From Candidatus Iainarchaeum sp. (GTDB taxonomy: Archaea; B1Sed10-29): a DNA stretch of 5,475 nucleotides. Positions 1 to 5,475 of the stretch are shown here, in pieces (positions within the stretch are counted from its first letter, which is position 1; each line of letters begins with the position of its first letter). The stretch is from NCBI GenBank assembly GCA_003553825.1, contig PWFL01000043.1, forward strand, positions 1 through 5,475. Direction: 5' to 3'. Below the pieces are notes generated by a model. That model was given only the letters and a program-made list of their open reading frames with translations. It did no database searches and was not told the DNA's origin. The translations under genes were made by a program, and so were the position numbers.

Positions 1-199
1 AATAAATTACTGTGATTATAAAAAAGAGAAAATAGTCAACGCTATAAATAAACTAAGCCGTTTGAAAAAGAAAAAATACGAAGAACTAACTTCAGAAGGT
101 TACGGCGCGGAACACGCAATGAATTTACTCAAAGTAACTCCTGATTCAATGTATCGTATTCTAAATGAAGAGGAGATAAAACCGGAGATGGGACCATGA
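1..199 (+). CDS. 3' end of an upstream ORF with a helix-turn-helix-like C-terminus (5' truncated)
   Basis: An open frame enters from the left edge (first full codon at 2) and runs 65 codons to TGA at 197-199. The visible part is lysine-rich, then has a helix-turn-helix-like stretch at visible residues 33-54 ([20 protein letters not shown]), resembling the C-terminal DNA-binding segment of resolvases or homing endonucleases. The last four bases (ATGA) overlap the start of the next gene, an arrangement that favours coupled translation. Because the next gene opens with an intein C-fragment, this frame sits where either the rest of a LonB intein or a free-standing homing endonuclease between two split-intein genes would be. 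That identity is inferred from position. No catalytic motif is visible, and the family cannot be named from this fragment. Confidence 0.6.
   Translation, partial: INYCDYKKEKIVNAINKLSRLKKKKYEELTSEGYGAEHAMNLLKVTPDSMYRILNEEEIKPEMGP
184..187 (+). promoter_or_regulatory. Shine-Dalgarno site for the IntC-LonB gene
   Basis: GGAG lies 8 bases before the ATG at 196, and a second GGAG lies at 172-175. In this frame the nearest upstream stop is TGA at 166-168 and no other start codon follows it, so ATG 196 is the only start. A well-placed site argues that the intein C-fragment is translated independently rather than being debris behind a frameshift. Confidence 0.55.
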
Positions 200-312
200 A
201 ACTGAAAAAAGAAAAAGTAGATAATGTTGAAAAAATAGACTACGATGATAAGGTCTACAACGTAACAACCGAATCCGGCAATGTCATCGTAAATGAAGTG
301 TTATGCAAGAAC
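196..312 (+). other. C-terminal intein fragment (putative split-intein IntC)
   Basis: Residues 1-39 show the two C-terminal intein blocks. Block F is [15 protein letters not shown] (19-33) and block G is EVLCKN (34-39), ending at Asn39 with Ser40 as the first extein residue. Asn39 would cyclise and Ser40 would take part in acyl transfer, as in class 1 inteins. The position before the terminal Asn is Lys, not the common His. The length and layout (Met, charged strand, tyrosine-containing block F, block G) match known split-intein C-fragments such as those of cyanobacterial DnaE, which are about 36 residues. The junction leaves [12 protein letters not shown], a conserved LonB stretch, so the intein sits in a conserved site of the ATPase domain. 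That this is a true trans-splicing fragment is inferred from its own ATG and ribosome binding site. Confidence 0.8.
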
Positions 313-1584
313 TCAGGAGGGCTAGGAACTCCACCCCATCAAAGAGTAATGGCTGGTATGATCCATAAAGCGAACAAAGGGGTGCTCTACGTGGATGAAG
401 TGGCTTCTCTATCACCTAAATCACAGCAAGAACTATTAGTAGCGATGCAGGAAAACGAATACGCTATAACAGGACAGAGTGAAATGAGCTCTGGTGCAAT
501 GGTTAGAACAGCTCCAGTACCATGCGACTTTTTATTAATAGCTAGCGGTAACCTCGAGGACATGAAGAAGATGCATCCAGCAATAAGGTCCCGTATACGA
601 GGATACGGCTACGAAGTCTACATGAACAAATACATGGAGGATACACCAAAAAACCGAGACAAGTTGAGAAGATTCACTGCACAAGAAGTGGAGAAAGACG
701 GTGGAATACCACACTTCACCAAAGATGCGGTTGAAAAAATAATATTCGAAGCAAGAAGAAGAGCGAGTAGAAAAAACAAACTAACCCTGAAACTAAGAGA
801 TCTAGGAGGACTGGTAAGAGCAGCAGGAGACGTAGCTGAAGAAGAAAACTCCGAATACGTGGAGCCAAAGCACCTTGAAAGAGCTAAAGAAGTTTCAAGA
901 TCGCTAGAAAAACAAATATCGGGAAAGGAAATAGAGAGGAAAAAACAGTACCAAGTATTCAAAACCGAAGGACAAGAAACAGGAAAAGTCAATGGTTTAG
1001 CAGTCTTTTCAGGAGGAAGAGAAAACGAAGAAATATTCGGAGGGATAATGCTACCAATAGAAGCCAAGATTTCCCCAGCTCAGAGCAAGAAAGAAGGAGA
1101 AACCATAGCTACTGGTAAACTAGGGAAAATAGCGGAAGAAGCAGTGAAAAATGTATCCGCTATAGTGAAAAAGTATAAAGGAACTGATATAAGCAACTTT
1201 GATATACATATACAGTTCCTACAGACCTACGAAGGAGTGGAAGGAGACTCTGCATCAATATCCGTGGCTACTGCTGTGATAAGCGCGTTGGAAGATGCAC
1301 CTGTAAGACAAGATACCGCGATGACTGGTTCACTATCGGTTAAAGGAGAAGTATTGCCCGTAGGAGGAGTGAGTGAGAAGATAGAGGCGGCGATCGAGTC
1401 AGGAGCGAAGAGAGTGGTTATACCTAAAGCTAATCTCGATGACGTTGTGCTTGAGAAAGAGAATGAAGAGAAAATAGAGATATTCCCAGCAGAGGACTTC
1501 TCTGATGTATTGAAAGAAGTATTAGTGGATACTGATGAAAAGAATGAATTGATAGAGGAAGTTAGAGAGATAATAAAGAGTTAA
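196..1584 (+). CDS. lonB: Intein C-fragment fused to the C-terminal half of archaeal LonB protease
   Basis: The product has 462 residues. Residues 1-39 are an intein C-terminal fragment and residue 40 (Ser) begins the LonB part. LonB is the membrane-bound ATP-dependent protease of archaea, degrading misfolded and regulatory proteins at the inner face of the membrane. Visible parts are Walker B (VLYVDE, 63-68), sensor 1 (ASGN, 116-119), arginine-finger region ([15 protein letters not shown], 127-141), sensor 2 (LKLRDLGG, around Arg201) and the protease domain from about 265. That domain has the catalytic serine in EGDSAS (Ser352) and the lysine in [10 protein letters not shown] (Lys395). Walker A and the two transmembrane helices, which precede Walker B in LonB, are missing and must be encoded upstream. 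All visible catalytic residues are intact, so this looks like a working half. It could instead be the tail of a frameshifted intein-containing lonB. Confidence 0.92.
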   Translation: MKLKKEKVDNVEKIDYDDKVYNVTTESGNVIVNEVLCKNSGGLGTPPHQRVMAGMIHKANKGVLYVDEVASLSPKSQQELLVAMQENEYAITGQSEMSSGAMVRTAPVPCDFLLIASGNLEDMKKMHPAIRSRIRGYGYEVYMNKYMEDTPKNRDKLRRFTAQEVEKDGGIPHFTKDAVEKIIFEARRRASRKNKLTLKLRDLGGLVRAAGDVAEEENSEYVEPKHLERAKEVSRSLEKQISGKEIERKKQYQVFKTEGQETGKVNGLAVFSGGRENEEIFGGIMLPIEAKISPAQSKKEGETIATGKLGKIAEEAVKNVSAIVKKYKGTDISNFDIHIQFLQTYEGVEGDSASISVATAVISALEDAPVRQDTAMTGSLSVKGEVLPVGGVSEKIEAAIESGAKRVVIPKANLDDVVLEKENEEKIEIFPAEDFSDVLKEVLVDTDEKNELIEEVREIIKS

Positions 1585-1594
1585 GAAAAGGTTT

Positions 1595-2809
1595 TTATGA
1601 AATTGTTATGTATTTTTTTCTAACTACTACTACTGAATTAGTGGGTTTGTTCACTCTCTTGCCTTTTCTCTCATCGTAGATAGCTATCTCGTCTTTTCCT
1701 TTGTTCAATGTGATCACTGAGCCAATCTTTCTACCACTTAAATCGTAGACTTCTTGACCTGTTTTTATTCTCGGGTAGAGGTATCTTTCAACGAATATGC
1801 TCTTTACAAGAGCTAGAGCTATCACTACAGTTAAGAATGCTACTAATGTGAGTATTATGAACATGTTTAGCGATATTTCTCCGAATATAACGCTGGTCCC
1901 CCATCTGAATATGAGCCACATCGCTATTAAAGACACGAAGGTTAACAGGTGTTTCTTTATTTTTCTGAAGTTTCTATCCGAGTGCCTGTCTCCTATCCTG
2001 CCGATTAGGAAAAGCACACCTGATATCAGAAATAGATTTATGAATCCTGATGCTAATCCAGCTCCTTGATAAATTAGAGGTTCTCCAACATATTTATTCA
2101 TCTCTTCTAAACCGCTCCACAGAGCTAAAATGAGACTCAGAGATGATCCAACATAAAGAGGGAAGGTAGCTCTACTCATGCTTGTTGTTTCCTTAAATCC
2201 ACGCACCATGTTTAGTAACCTTGATTCTATTCCGAATCCTTTGAGCACTAGATAAATTCCTATACCTAGGACAACTATCTGTGCTCCTAAGTCCTGGAAT
2301 ATAGCAAGTATCAATAGAATTATTCCAGGTAGACCGAAGATTATTCTCGCAATGGTAGGGTCTTTCAGTGCTTCTTTCAATACGTAGTATCTTTTTTCAA
2401 GTTCCTCGCTCTGTTCCACTATGGTTGTTTTCTTTGAAACTATTTCTATACGTGACTCGATTATTGGGATGACCTGTTCGTCTTGTGATCCATCTCCAAC
2501 TAGGTATACTCCGTCCAAGTCATCGTTTTCCTGTAGTATTAGGTCCAGTTGATCAGCTATCTCTTTATCTGCTCTATATCCTCCTTTTTTGTCTCCAGTC
2601 ACGGTAAAAACGTTAACAGCGTCCGCTGTTTCTTCGTATAGTTTTACTGCTTGGAATATGGCGTTGGTGTCCGAGTCAGTGGGGTCTGCTAATCCTAGTT
2701 TTTTAGCTGCTTCTATGTTTTCTTCCTTTCCTCTTATAGGTCCGGTTATACCTGCTTTTCTACCCAGGTCATCGTCCCTATCAACGCATAGTATCGCTAT
2801 TTTAGCCAT
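1595..2809 (-). CDS. DUF373 family archaeal membrane protein
   Basis: The 404-residue product belongs to DUF373, a conserved archaeal family of unknown function. The hallmark N-terminal soluble domain is visible: an LCVDRDDDLGRKAGITGP motif (7-24), an ADPTDSDTNAIFQAVKLYEE stretch (41-60), the VGDGSQDEQVIPIIESRIEI segment (104-123) and VEQSEELEKRYY (131-142). Roughly six hydrophobic segments follow at about 155-171, 174-191, 216-232, 249-269, 286-303 and 313-338. A soluble tail (340-404) contains VYDLSGRKIGSV, reminiscent of a small PRC-barrel-like strand pattern. ATG 2809 is supported by AAGGGG at 2815-2820, five bases upstream. The gene converges on lonB with only 10 bases between stops. The DxD-rich start suggests metal or nucleotide binding, but no activity is established. 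Confidence 0.93.
   Translation of the reverse strand: MAKIAILCVDRDDDLGRKAGITGPIRGKEENIEAAKKLGLADPTDSDTNAIFQAVKLYEETADAVNVFTVTGDKKGGYRADKEIADQLDLILQENDDLDGVYLVGDGSQDEQVIPIIESRIEIVSKKTTIVEQSEELEKRYYVLKEALKDPTIARIIFGLPGIILLILAIFQDLGAQIVVLGIGIYLVLKGFGIESRLLNMVRGFKETTSMSRATFPLYVGSSLSLILALWSGLEEMNKYVGEPLIYQGAGLASGFINLFLISGVLFLIGRIGDRHSDRNFRKIKKHLLTFVSLIAMWLIFRWGTSVIFGEISLNMFIILTLVAFLTVVIALALVKSIFVERYLYPRIKTGQEVYDLSGRKIGSVITLNKGKDEIAIYDERKGKRVNKPTNSVVVVRKKYITIS
1611..1620 (+). terminator. T-run, probable lonB transcription stop
   Basis: Seven consecutive T (1613-1619) lie about 30 bases after the lonB stop, inside the 3' end of the convergent DUF373 gene. Oligo-T stretches are the usual intrinsic terminators of archaea. 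No hairpin is visible or needed. Confidence 0.4.
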
Positions 2810-2880
2810 CTTTTCCCCTTGTGTATCTATTTATATTGAATATTGGTTTAGAATCTATTCAGTATTTTATTCCAACCACG

Positions 2881-2893
2881 TTATTTTATAAAC
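2881..2893 (-). promoter_or_regulatory. Candidate TATA box for the DUF373 gene
   Basis: Read on the minus strand this is GTTTATAAAATAA, a good archaeal TATA-like element that would start transcription near 2862 and leave a leader of about 50 bases. Other AT-rich candidates closer to the gene (2868-2876 and 2829-2838) cannot be excluded. The presence of a Shine-Dalgarno sequence argues against the closest one, which would give a leaderless transcript. Confidence 0.3.
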
Positions 2894-2897
2894 TCTG

Positions 2898-2914
2898 AAG
2901 GTTTTTATATATAT
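2898..2914 (+). promoter_or_regulatory. Upstream TATA-like element of the divergent region
   Basis: AAGGTTTTTATATATAT contains the same 11-base core (AGGTTTTTATA) as the element 66 bases downstream. It would start a plus-strand transcript near 2933. No open frame longer than a few codons lies between the two elements, so it may be a second promoter for the SPFH gene. Its alternating TATA core could also be read on the minus strand. Confidence 0.35.
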
Positions 2915-2964
2915 CCACTGGGAGTTAATCGAAAGCACGCTGAAGAAATCAATGCAAAAAAATT

Positions 2965-2976
2965 AGGTTTTTATAA
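2965..2976 (+). promoter_or_regulatory. TATA box of the SPFH gene
   Basis: AGGTTTTTATAA is placed so that transcription would begin around 2995-3000, about 25 bases before the GTG at 3023 and 45 before the ATG at 3044. This fits normal archaeal promoter geometry. Confidence 0.5.
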
Positions 2977-3022
2977 GGCAAGAACAAAAAAAGAAATGTA
3001 AAATAATTGAAAGAATTAATTA

Positions 3023-4057
3023 GTGAAACTACTCGGGATAAACATGGTTGACAGAGATGAAGAGGAAAAGCAAGCAATTTTATTCTTCACCTTATTGATA
3101 GGAGCAGCCCTATTCCTAGGATTTTTCTTGATCATGGGTAGACTCACCACTTTCATTGTATTACTCGTGGTGCTGGCAATGATGATTGTGCTCTACCAAC
3201 AGTTCCCGAACTTCTTCACTGAAGTAAAACAGTACCAGAGAGCAGTTGTATTCAGAATGGGTAAATACAGGAAGGTAGCCGAACCCGGGTGGCTGTTCGT
3301 TATTCCTTTCATCGAGTCATTCAAAGTGGTTGACATGCGTGAAAGAATGATTGACTTACCACATCAGCCCGTGGTAACTGAAGATAATATTGAACTGGAT
3401 TTCAATCTAGTGCTCTATTTAAAGGTAACGGATGCAAAGAAATCAGTGATAGAGGTAGAGGACTACAGAGAAGCGACCAAGACAAGAGCACAGGCCCGTC
3501 TAAGAGGTATAGCAGGAAACATGAAGATGACCGAGATAGTTAGCCACATAGAAAGGATAAACAAAGACTTATTCGAATACATGCAAAAAGTAGAGGAGGA
3601 CTGGGGAGTGACATTCACCAACGTAGAAATAAGAGAAGTTAACATACCTGAAGATATCCAAACCGCTGTTCAAGATAGGAGAGCAGCATCAGAGGAAAAA
3701 ACTGCTAAGATAGAGAGAGCAAGAGGGAAAAAAGGAGAAATAGATCAAATAAGAGAAGCAGCAGACGAACTAGGATCATCAGCACTACAGTATTACTACT
3801 TACAAACTCTTCAAGATATGAGTGAAGGAAAATCAAGCAAAATCATATTCCCAGTAGAGCTCACAAAGCTTGCAGGAGACCTATCCAAGAAACTAACAGG
3901 AGTGAGCATGGACGAAGCACAGGACGAGCTAGTTGACAAATACGAAGAAATGAAGAAACAAGGAAAGGACAAAGACTCGATAATAAAAGAACTTAGAAAA
4001 GAAATGGAAAAAGGAAAACTGAAAAAAGAAATCAAGGAAAAATCGAAAGAAGAATAA
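3023..4057 (+). CDS. SPFH/Band 7 (stomatin-like) membrane protein
   Basis: The product has up to 344 residues. Two hydrophobic segments (about 18-39 and 41-58) anchor it. An SPFH domain follows from about 66, with the typical QYQRAVVFRMGKY (70-82), EPGWLFVIPFIESF (87-100), VVDMRERMIDLP (102-113) and VTEDNIELD (118-126). An amphipathic helical region comes next, then the stomatin-type segment ALQYYYLQTLQDMSEGKSSK (254-273) ending in IIFP, and a highly charged Lys/Glu tail (296-344). SPFH proteins form membrane rings that organise microdomains and often control membrane proteases. The archaeal stomatin partner NfeD is not adjacent. The frame opens with GTG 3023 just after an in-frame TAA (3017-3019). 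ATG 3044 (residue 8) has a better start codon and GGG at 3035-3037, and is equally possible. Confidence 0.93.
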   Translation: MKLLGINMVDRDEEEKQAILFFTLLIGAALFLGFFLIMGRLTTFIVLLVVLAMMIVLYQQFPNFFTEVKQYQRAVVFRMGKYRKVAEPGWLFVIPFIESFKVVDMRERMIDLPHQPVVTEDNIELDFNLVLYLKVTDAKKSVIEVEDYREATKTRAQARLRGIAGNMKMTEIVSHIERINKDLFEYMQKVEEDWGVTFTNVEIREVNIPEDIQTAVQDRRAASEEKTAKIERARGKKGEIDQIREAADELGSSALQYYYLQTLQDMSEGKSSKIIFPVELTKLAGDLSKKLTGVSMDEAQDELVDKYEEMKKQGKDKDSIIKELRKEMEKGKLKKEIKEKSKEE

Positions 4058-4072
4058 ATCATTTCTCCTGTA

Positions 4073-4091
4073 ACTTATTTTTCTAATTTTT
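4073..4091 (+). terminator. T-rich terminator after the SPFH gene
   Basis: Two five-T runs (4078-4082 region and 4087-4091) follow the SPFH stop within the 34-base gap before the convergent SpoIIM-family gene. The pattern fits archaeal oligo-T termination without a hairpin. On the opposite strand, the A-rich 3' end of the SPFH gene (4021-4060) provides T-rich sequence that could terminate the SpoIIM-family transcript. Confidence 0.4.
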
Positions 4092-5036
4092 CTAAACAGC
4101 TACCTCTATAGCAGCTCCAATTATCACTAAAATAAAAGCTATTATGAGGTAAATACCGGAATCAACAATCACCTGGCTCAAGTGCCTGAACTTCGTTCTC
4201 CTACTCTTCACACTCTCCTGGATAACACCTGCAGAGAGAATACCTCCGGCAATAGCTCCAATGAAATAAGCACCAAACTCAAAGATTCCATGAGGAAGAA
4301 GCCTTAACAAAGTGACTGGGAGAGCGATCAAGTAATTACTGATAGGGTTTCCAGTATCCACTAAGCCTAACATCTCCGGGTTCTCCGTAATCTTACCTAT
4401 CAACACCCCTATTATAGAGGCGTTCCATGATATTAAGAACACTGCACCAGCGCCCAAAGCAAAGGAAAATATGAAAGCCAGTGCTAAAACGGTTAGATTA
4501 TTAGCAAGTATCTCACCGAAAGTGAAGCCAGCTCCAACCTCTTCTCCAGATCCTTCCCTTGATGCAACTTCACCTGTGAGCATCCCAGAAGATTCAACCG
4601 CTTCCGTGGCCTGTCCGGTTATCACTCCTTTAGCTTCCAAGTCTCTGGCCTGATCATCGAACATCTTATTAGCAGTTTGATTGGGCACCACAACATAAAC
4701 CAGGCTCGAAGTAACCAGTACTCCTAGGAAAAAGAACACGAATATCTCGATTATATCTAAATGATGAGTGAATAGGGTCTTGGAAAACAGTTTATCTTCT
4801 TTTCTTATTTCTTCTTTCTCCTCTATCTTGAACAACTGGACAAAGAAAGGTGCTGCAGGAATGCAGATGAATGCAACGATCAAGAAACCGATCCCTATTG
4901 CTCCTGCTTGAGGAGGAACCACACTCACAGCGAATATTATCCCAACAATACTGAAGATCACACCGGCTAGGAATACTTCACATCTTTTGGATGCATTTTT
5001 CCGAATTTCCTTTGGATTGAAAAGTGACTCGATCAT
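4092..5036 (-). CDS. Stage II sporulation protein M (SpoIIM/DUF95) family membrane protein
   Basis: The 314-residue product has the hallmark of the SpoIIM/DUF95 family, LLPHGIFEFGAYFIGAIAGG (246-265), and an N-terminus (ESLFNPKEIRKN) of the kind seen in archaeal members. Hydrophobic segments lie at about 20-40, 45-68, 95-117, 176-201, 203-214 (weak), 234-247, 252-270 and 289-311. In sporulating bacteria SpoIIM takes part in engulfment. Archaea do not sporulate, and the role of their homologues in the membrane is unknown. Residues 118-175 form a polar loop with two ITG/LTG repeats. The start at 5036 follows a strong GAGGAGG (5049-5055), although the 12-base spacing is slightly long. An in-frame TGA just upstream rules out a nearby earlier start. 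The gene converges on the SPFH gene and diverges from the pilin-like gene. Confidence 0.9.
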   Translation of the reverse strand: MIESLFNPKEIRKNASKRCEVFLAGVIFSIVGIIFAVSVVPPQAGAIGIGFLIVAFICIPAAPFFVQLFKIEEKEEIRKEDKLFSKTLFTHHLDIIEIFVFFFLGVLVTSSLVYVVVPNQTANKMFDDQARDLEAKGVITGQATEAVESSGMLTGEVASREGSGEEVGAGFTFGEILANNLTVLALAFIFSFALGAGAVFLISWNASIIGVLIGKITENPEMLGLVDTGNPISNYLIALPVTLLRLLPHGIFEFGAYFIGAIAGGILSAGVIQESVKSRRTKFRHLSQVIVDSGIYLIIAFILVIIGAAIEVAV

Positions 5037-5048
5037 ACTTCAATAATG

Positions 5049-5055
5049 CCTCCTC
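5049..5055 (-). promoter_or_regulatory. Strong Shine-Dalgarno site for the SpoIIM-family gene
   Basis: GAGGAGG on the minus strand is close to a full complement of the 16S rRNA tail and is the best such site in the window. It lies 12 bases from the ATG, longer than the usual spacing. No alternative start is available between it and the ATG, because the second codon upstream of the ATG is a stop (TGA). Confidence 0.6.
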
Positions 5056-5084
5056 TTAATCATAAAGTAATGATGAATTCCTAG

Positions 5085-5094
5085 CATAAATAAG
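5085..5094 (-). promoter_or_regulatory. Candidate TATA box for the SpoIIM-family gene
   Basis: CTTATTTATG on the minus strand, preceded by AAAGGTTTT as in the SPFH promoter elements, would start transcription near 5065. That leaves a leader of about 28 bases containing the Shine-Dalgarno site. Confidence 0.4.
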
Positions 5095-5123
5095 AAAACC
5101 TTTAATCATCTTATTCACCAAAA

Positions 5124-5132
5124 TTATTTAAA
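5124..5132 (+). promoter_or_regulatory. Candidate TATA box for the pilin-like gene
   Basis: TTATTTAAA is the only TATA-like element on the plus strand near this gene. Its expected start point, near 5150-5155, lies downstream of the in-frame ATG at 5139. This supports the ATG at 5169 as the real start. Confidence 0.35.
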
Positions 5133-5168
5133 GATCTAATGTCTAATCCATACTGGTGGCTGCTAAAA

Positions 5169-5475
5169 ATGAATAAAAAACAATCCAAGAAAATAGCTCA
5201 AGGAGCACTTGAATACCTAGTTATAATCGCGACCGTTCTAGCAATAGCTGCGATAATAACAACTTTTCTAACCGATGCATTCGGAGCAAGAAGGAAAGAA
5301 GCTATGGTAAGTCAATGTAGAACAGAATCAGCTGAATGCTATTCTCGATTGCAAGTAAGTCCAGATTCTGAATGCCCACAATGCCTGGAAAACTGCGCGG
5401 AGCTAGAGGAACACTGGCCCGAAGAGTTCCCGAACGCCACCGAGCGGTGTAAAAGAGGAGAAATGGATAAGATAG
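5169..5475 (+). CDS. Cysteine-rich protein with class III (type IV pilin-like) signal peptide, 3' truncated
   Basis: 102 codons are visible before the window ends. The N-terminus MNKKQSKKIAQGALEYLVII is a class III archaeal signal: a short positively charged leader, then A|QGALEY, where the prepilin peptidase would cut before Gln11, and a hydrophobic helix (16-34) that would build a pilus core or anchor the protein. The mature part then departs from ordinary pilins, with six cysteines in 45 residues (50, 57, 69, 72, 76, 94) including CPQCLENC (69-76), suggesting disulfides outside the cell or a metal site. ATG 5169 is preceded by GGTGG at 5155-5159. An in-frame ATG at 5139 would add ten residues (MSNPYWWLLK) but has no ribosome binding site. 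The role could be pilus subunit or surface protein; the family cannot be named further. Confidence 0.8.
   Translation, partial: MNKKQSKKIAQGALEYLVIIATVLAIAAIITTFLTDAFGARRKEAMVSQCRTESAECYSRLQVSPDSECPQCLENCAELEEHWPEEFPNATERCKRGEMDKI

Noticed and set aside
618..1067. 149-codon open frame on the minus strand inside lonB
   Set aside because: It lies wholly opposite conserved LonB coding sequence, is serine/leucine-rich in the way antisense shadows of Lys/Glu-rich genes are, and has no ribosome binding site.
1..1584. CRISPR array, insertion sequence or attachment site
   Set aside because: No spaced repeats, terminal inverted repeats, transposase or integrase motifs are visible here or elsewhere in the window; the only mobile-type signal is the intein fragment.
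1797..2069. 90-codon plus-strand frame opposite the DUF373 membrane region
   Set aside because: Shadow of a conserved gene on the other strand; no recognisable domain and no promoter or Shine-Dalgarno sequence close to its start.
2589..2891. 100-codon plus-strand frame opposite the DUF373 N-terminus and its promoter
   Set aside because: Antisense to the hallmark DUF373 motifs; composition is that of a shadow frame.
2810..3022. Possible small gene or structured RNA in the divergent gap
   Set aside because: Only a four-codon frame (ATGCAAAAAAATTAG near 2951) is present, and I see no tRNA-like or strong hairpin structure; promoter elements explain the region.
5056..5074. ATCAT-6-ATGAT inverted repeat, with TTAATCAT repeated at 5102-5109, in the divergent promoter region
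   Set aside because: The arms are only five bases in a very AT-rich stretch, so chance is a sufficient explanation. It could be a small operator over the SpoIIM-family start site, but nothing else supports it.

Overview
The window is AT-rich and almost certainly archaeal. The evidence is a LonB-type membrane protease, a DUF373 membrane protein (an archaeal family), a class III (type IV pilin-like) signal peptide, TATA-box-like promoters with a recurring AGGTTTTTATA core, T-rich gene ends, GGAGG-type ribosome binding sites and many AGA/AGG arginine codons. The compact layout and protein set would suit a DPANN lineage, but the sequence does not settle this. The proteins are not strongly acidic, so an extreme halophile is unlikely.

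Layout: (1) 1-199 is the 3' end of an upstream frame with a helix-turn-helix-like C-terminus. Its stop overlaps (ATGA) the start of (2) 196-1584, which encodes 39 residues that look like a complete C-terminal split-intein fragment, then the C-terminal half of LonB: Walker B, sensors and a Ser-Lys protease domain, without Walker A or the membrane anchor. (3) 1595-2809 minus is a DUF373 membrane protein, convergent with lonB. (4) 2810-3022 is a 213-base divergent promoter region. (5) 3023-4057 plus is an SPFH/stomatin-like membrane protein. (6) 4092-5036 minus is a SpoIIM/DUF95-family membrane protein, convergent with SPFH. (7) 5037-5168 is a second divergent promoter region. (8) 5169 to the window end is a cysteine-rich protein with a class III signal peptide, cut off by the window edge.

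The most notable point is the start of the lonB piece. The reading frame begins with its own ATG and Shine-Dalgarno sequence exactly where an IntC fragment would begin. The intein lies between the Walker A and Walker B parts of the ATPase. This suggests that LonB is made as two polypeptides joined by protein trans-splicing, with a free-standing gene, perhaps a homing endonuclease, between the halves. A frameshifted contiguous intein is the main alternative, and the sequence upstream of the window would decide.

The remaining genes are membrane or surface proteins. A membrane protease (LonB) close to an SPFH scaffold recalls the pairing of SPFH proteins with membrane proteases elsewhere, but here that link is only inferred from proximity.
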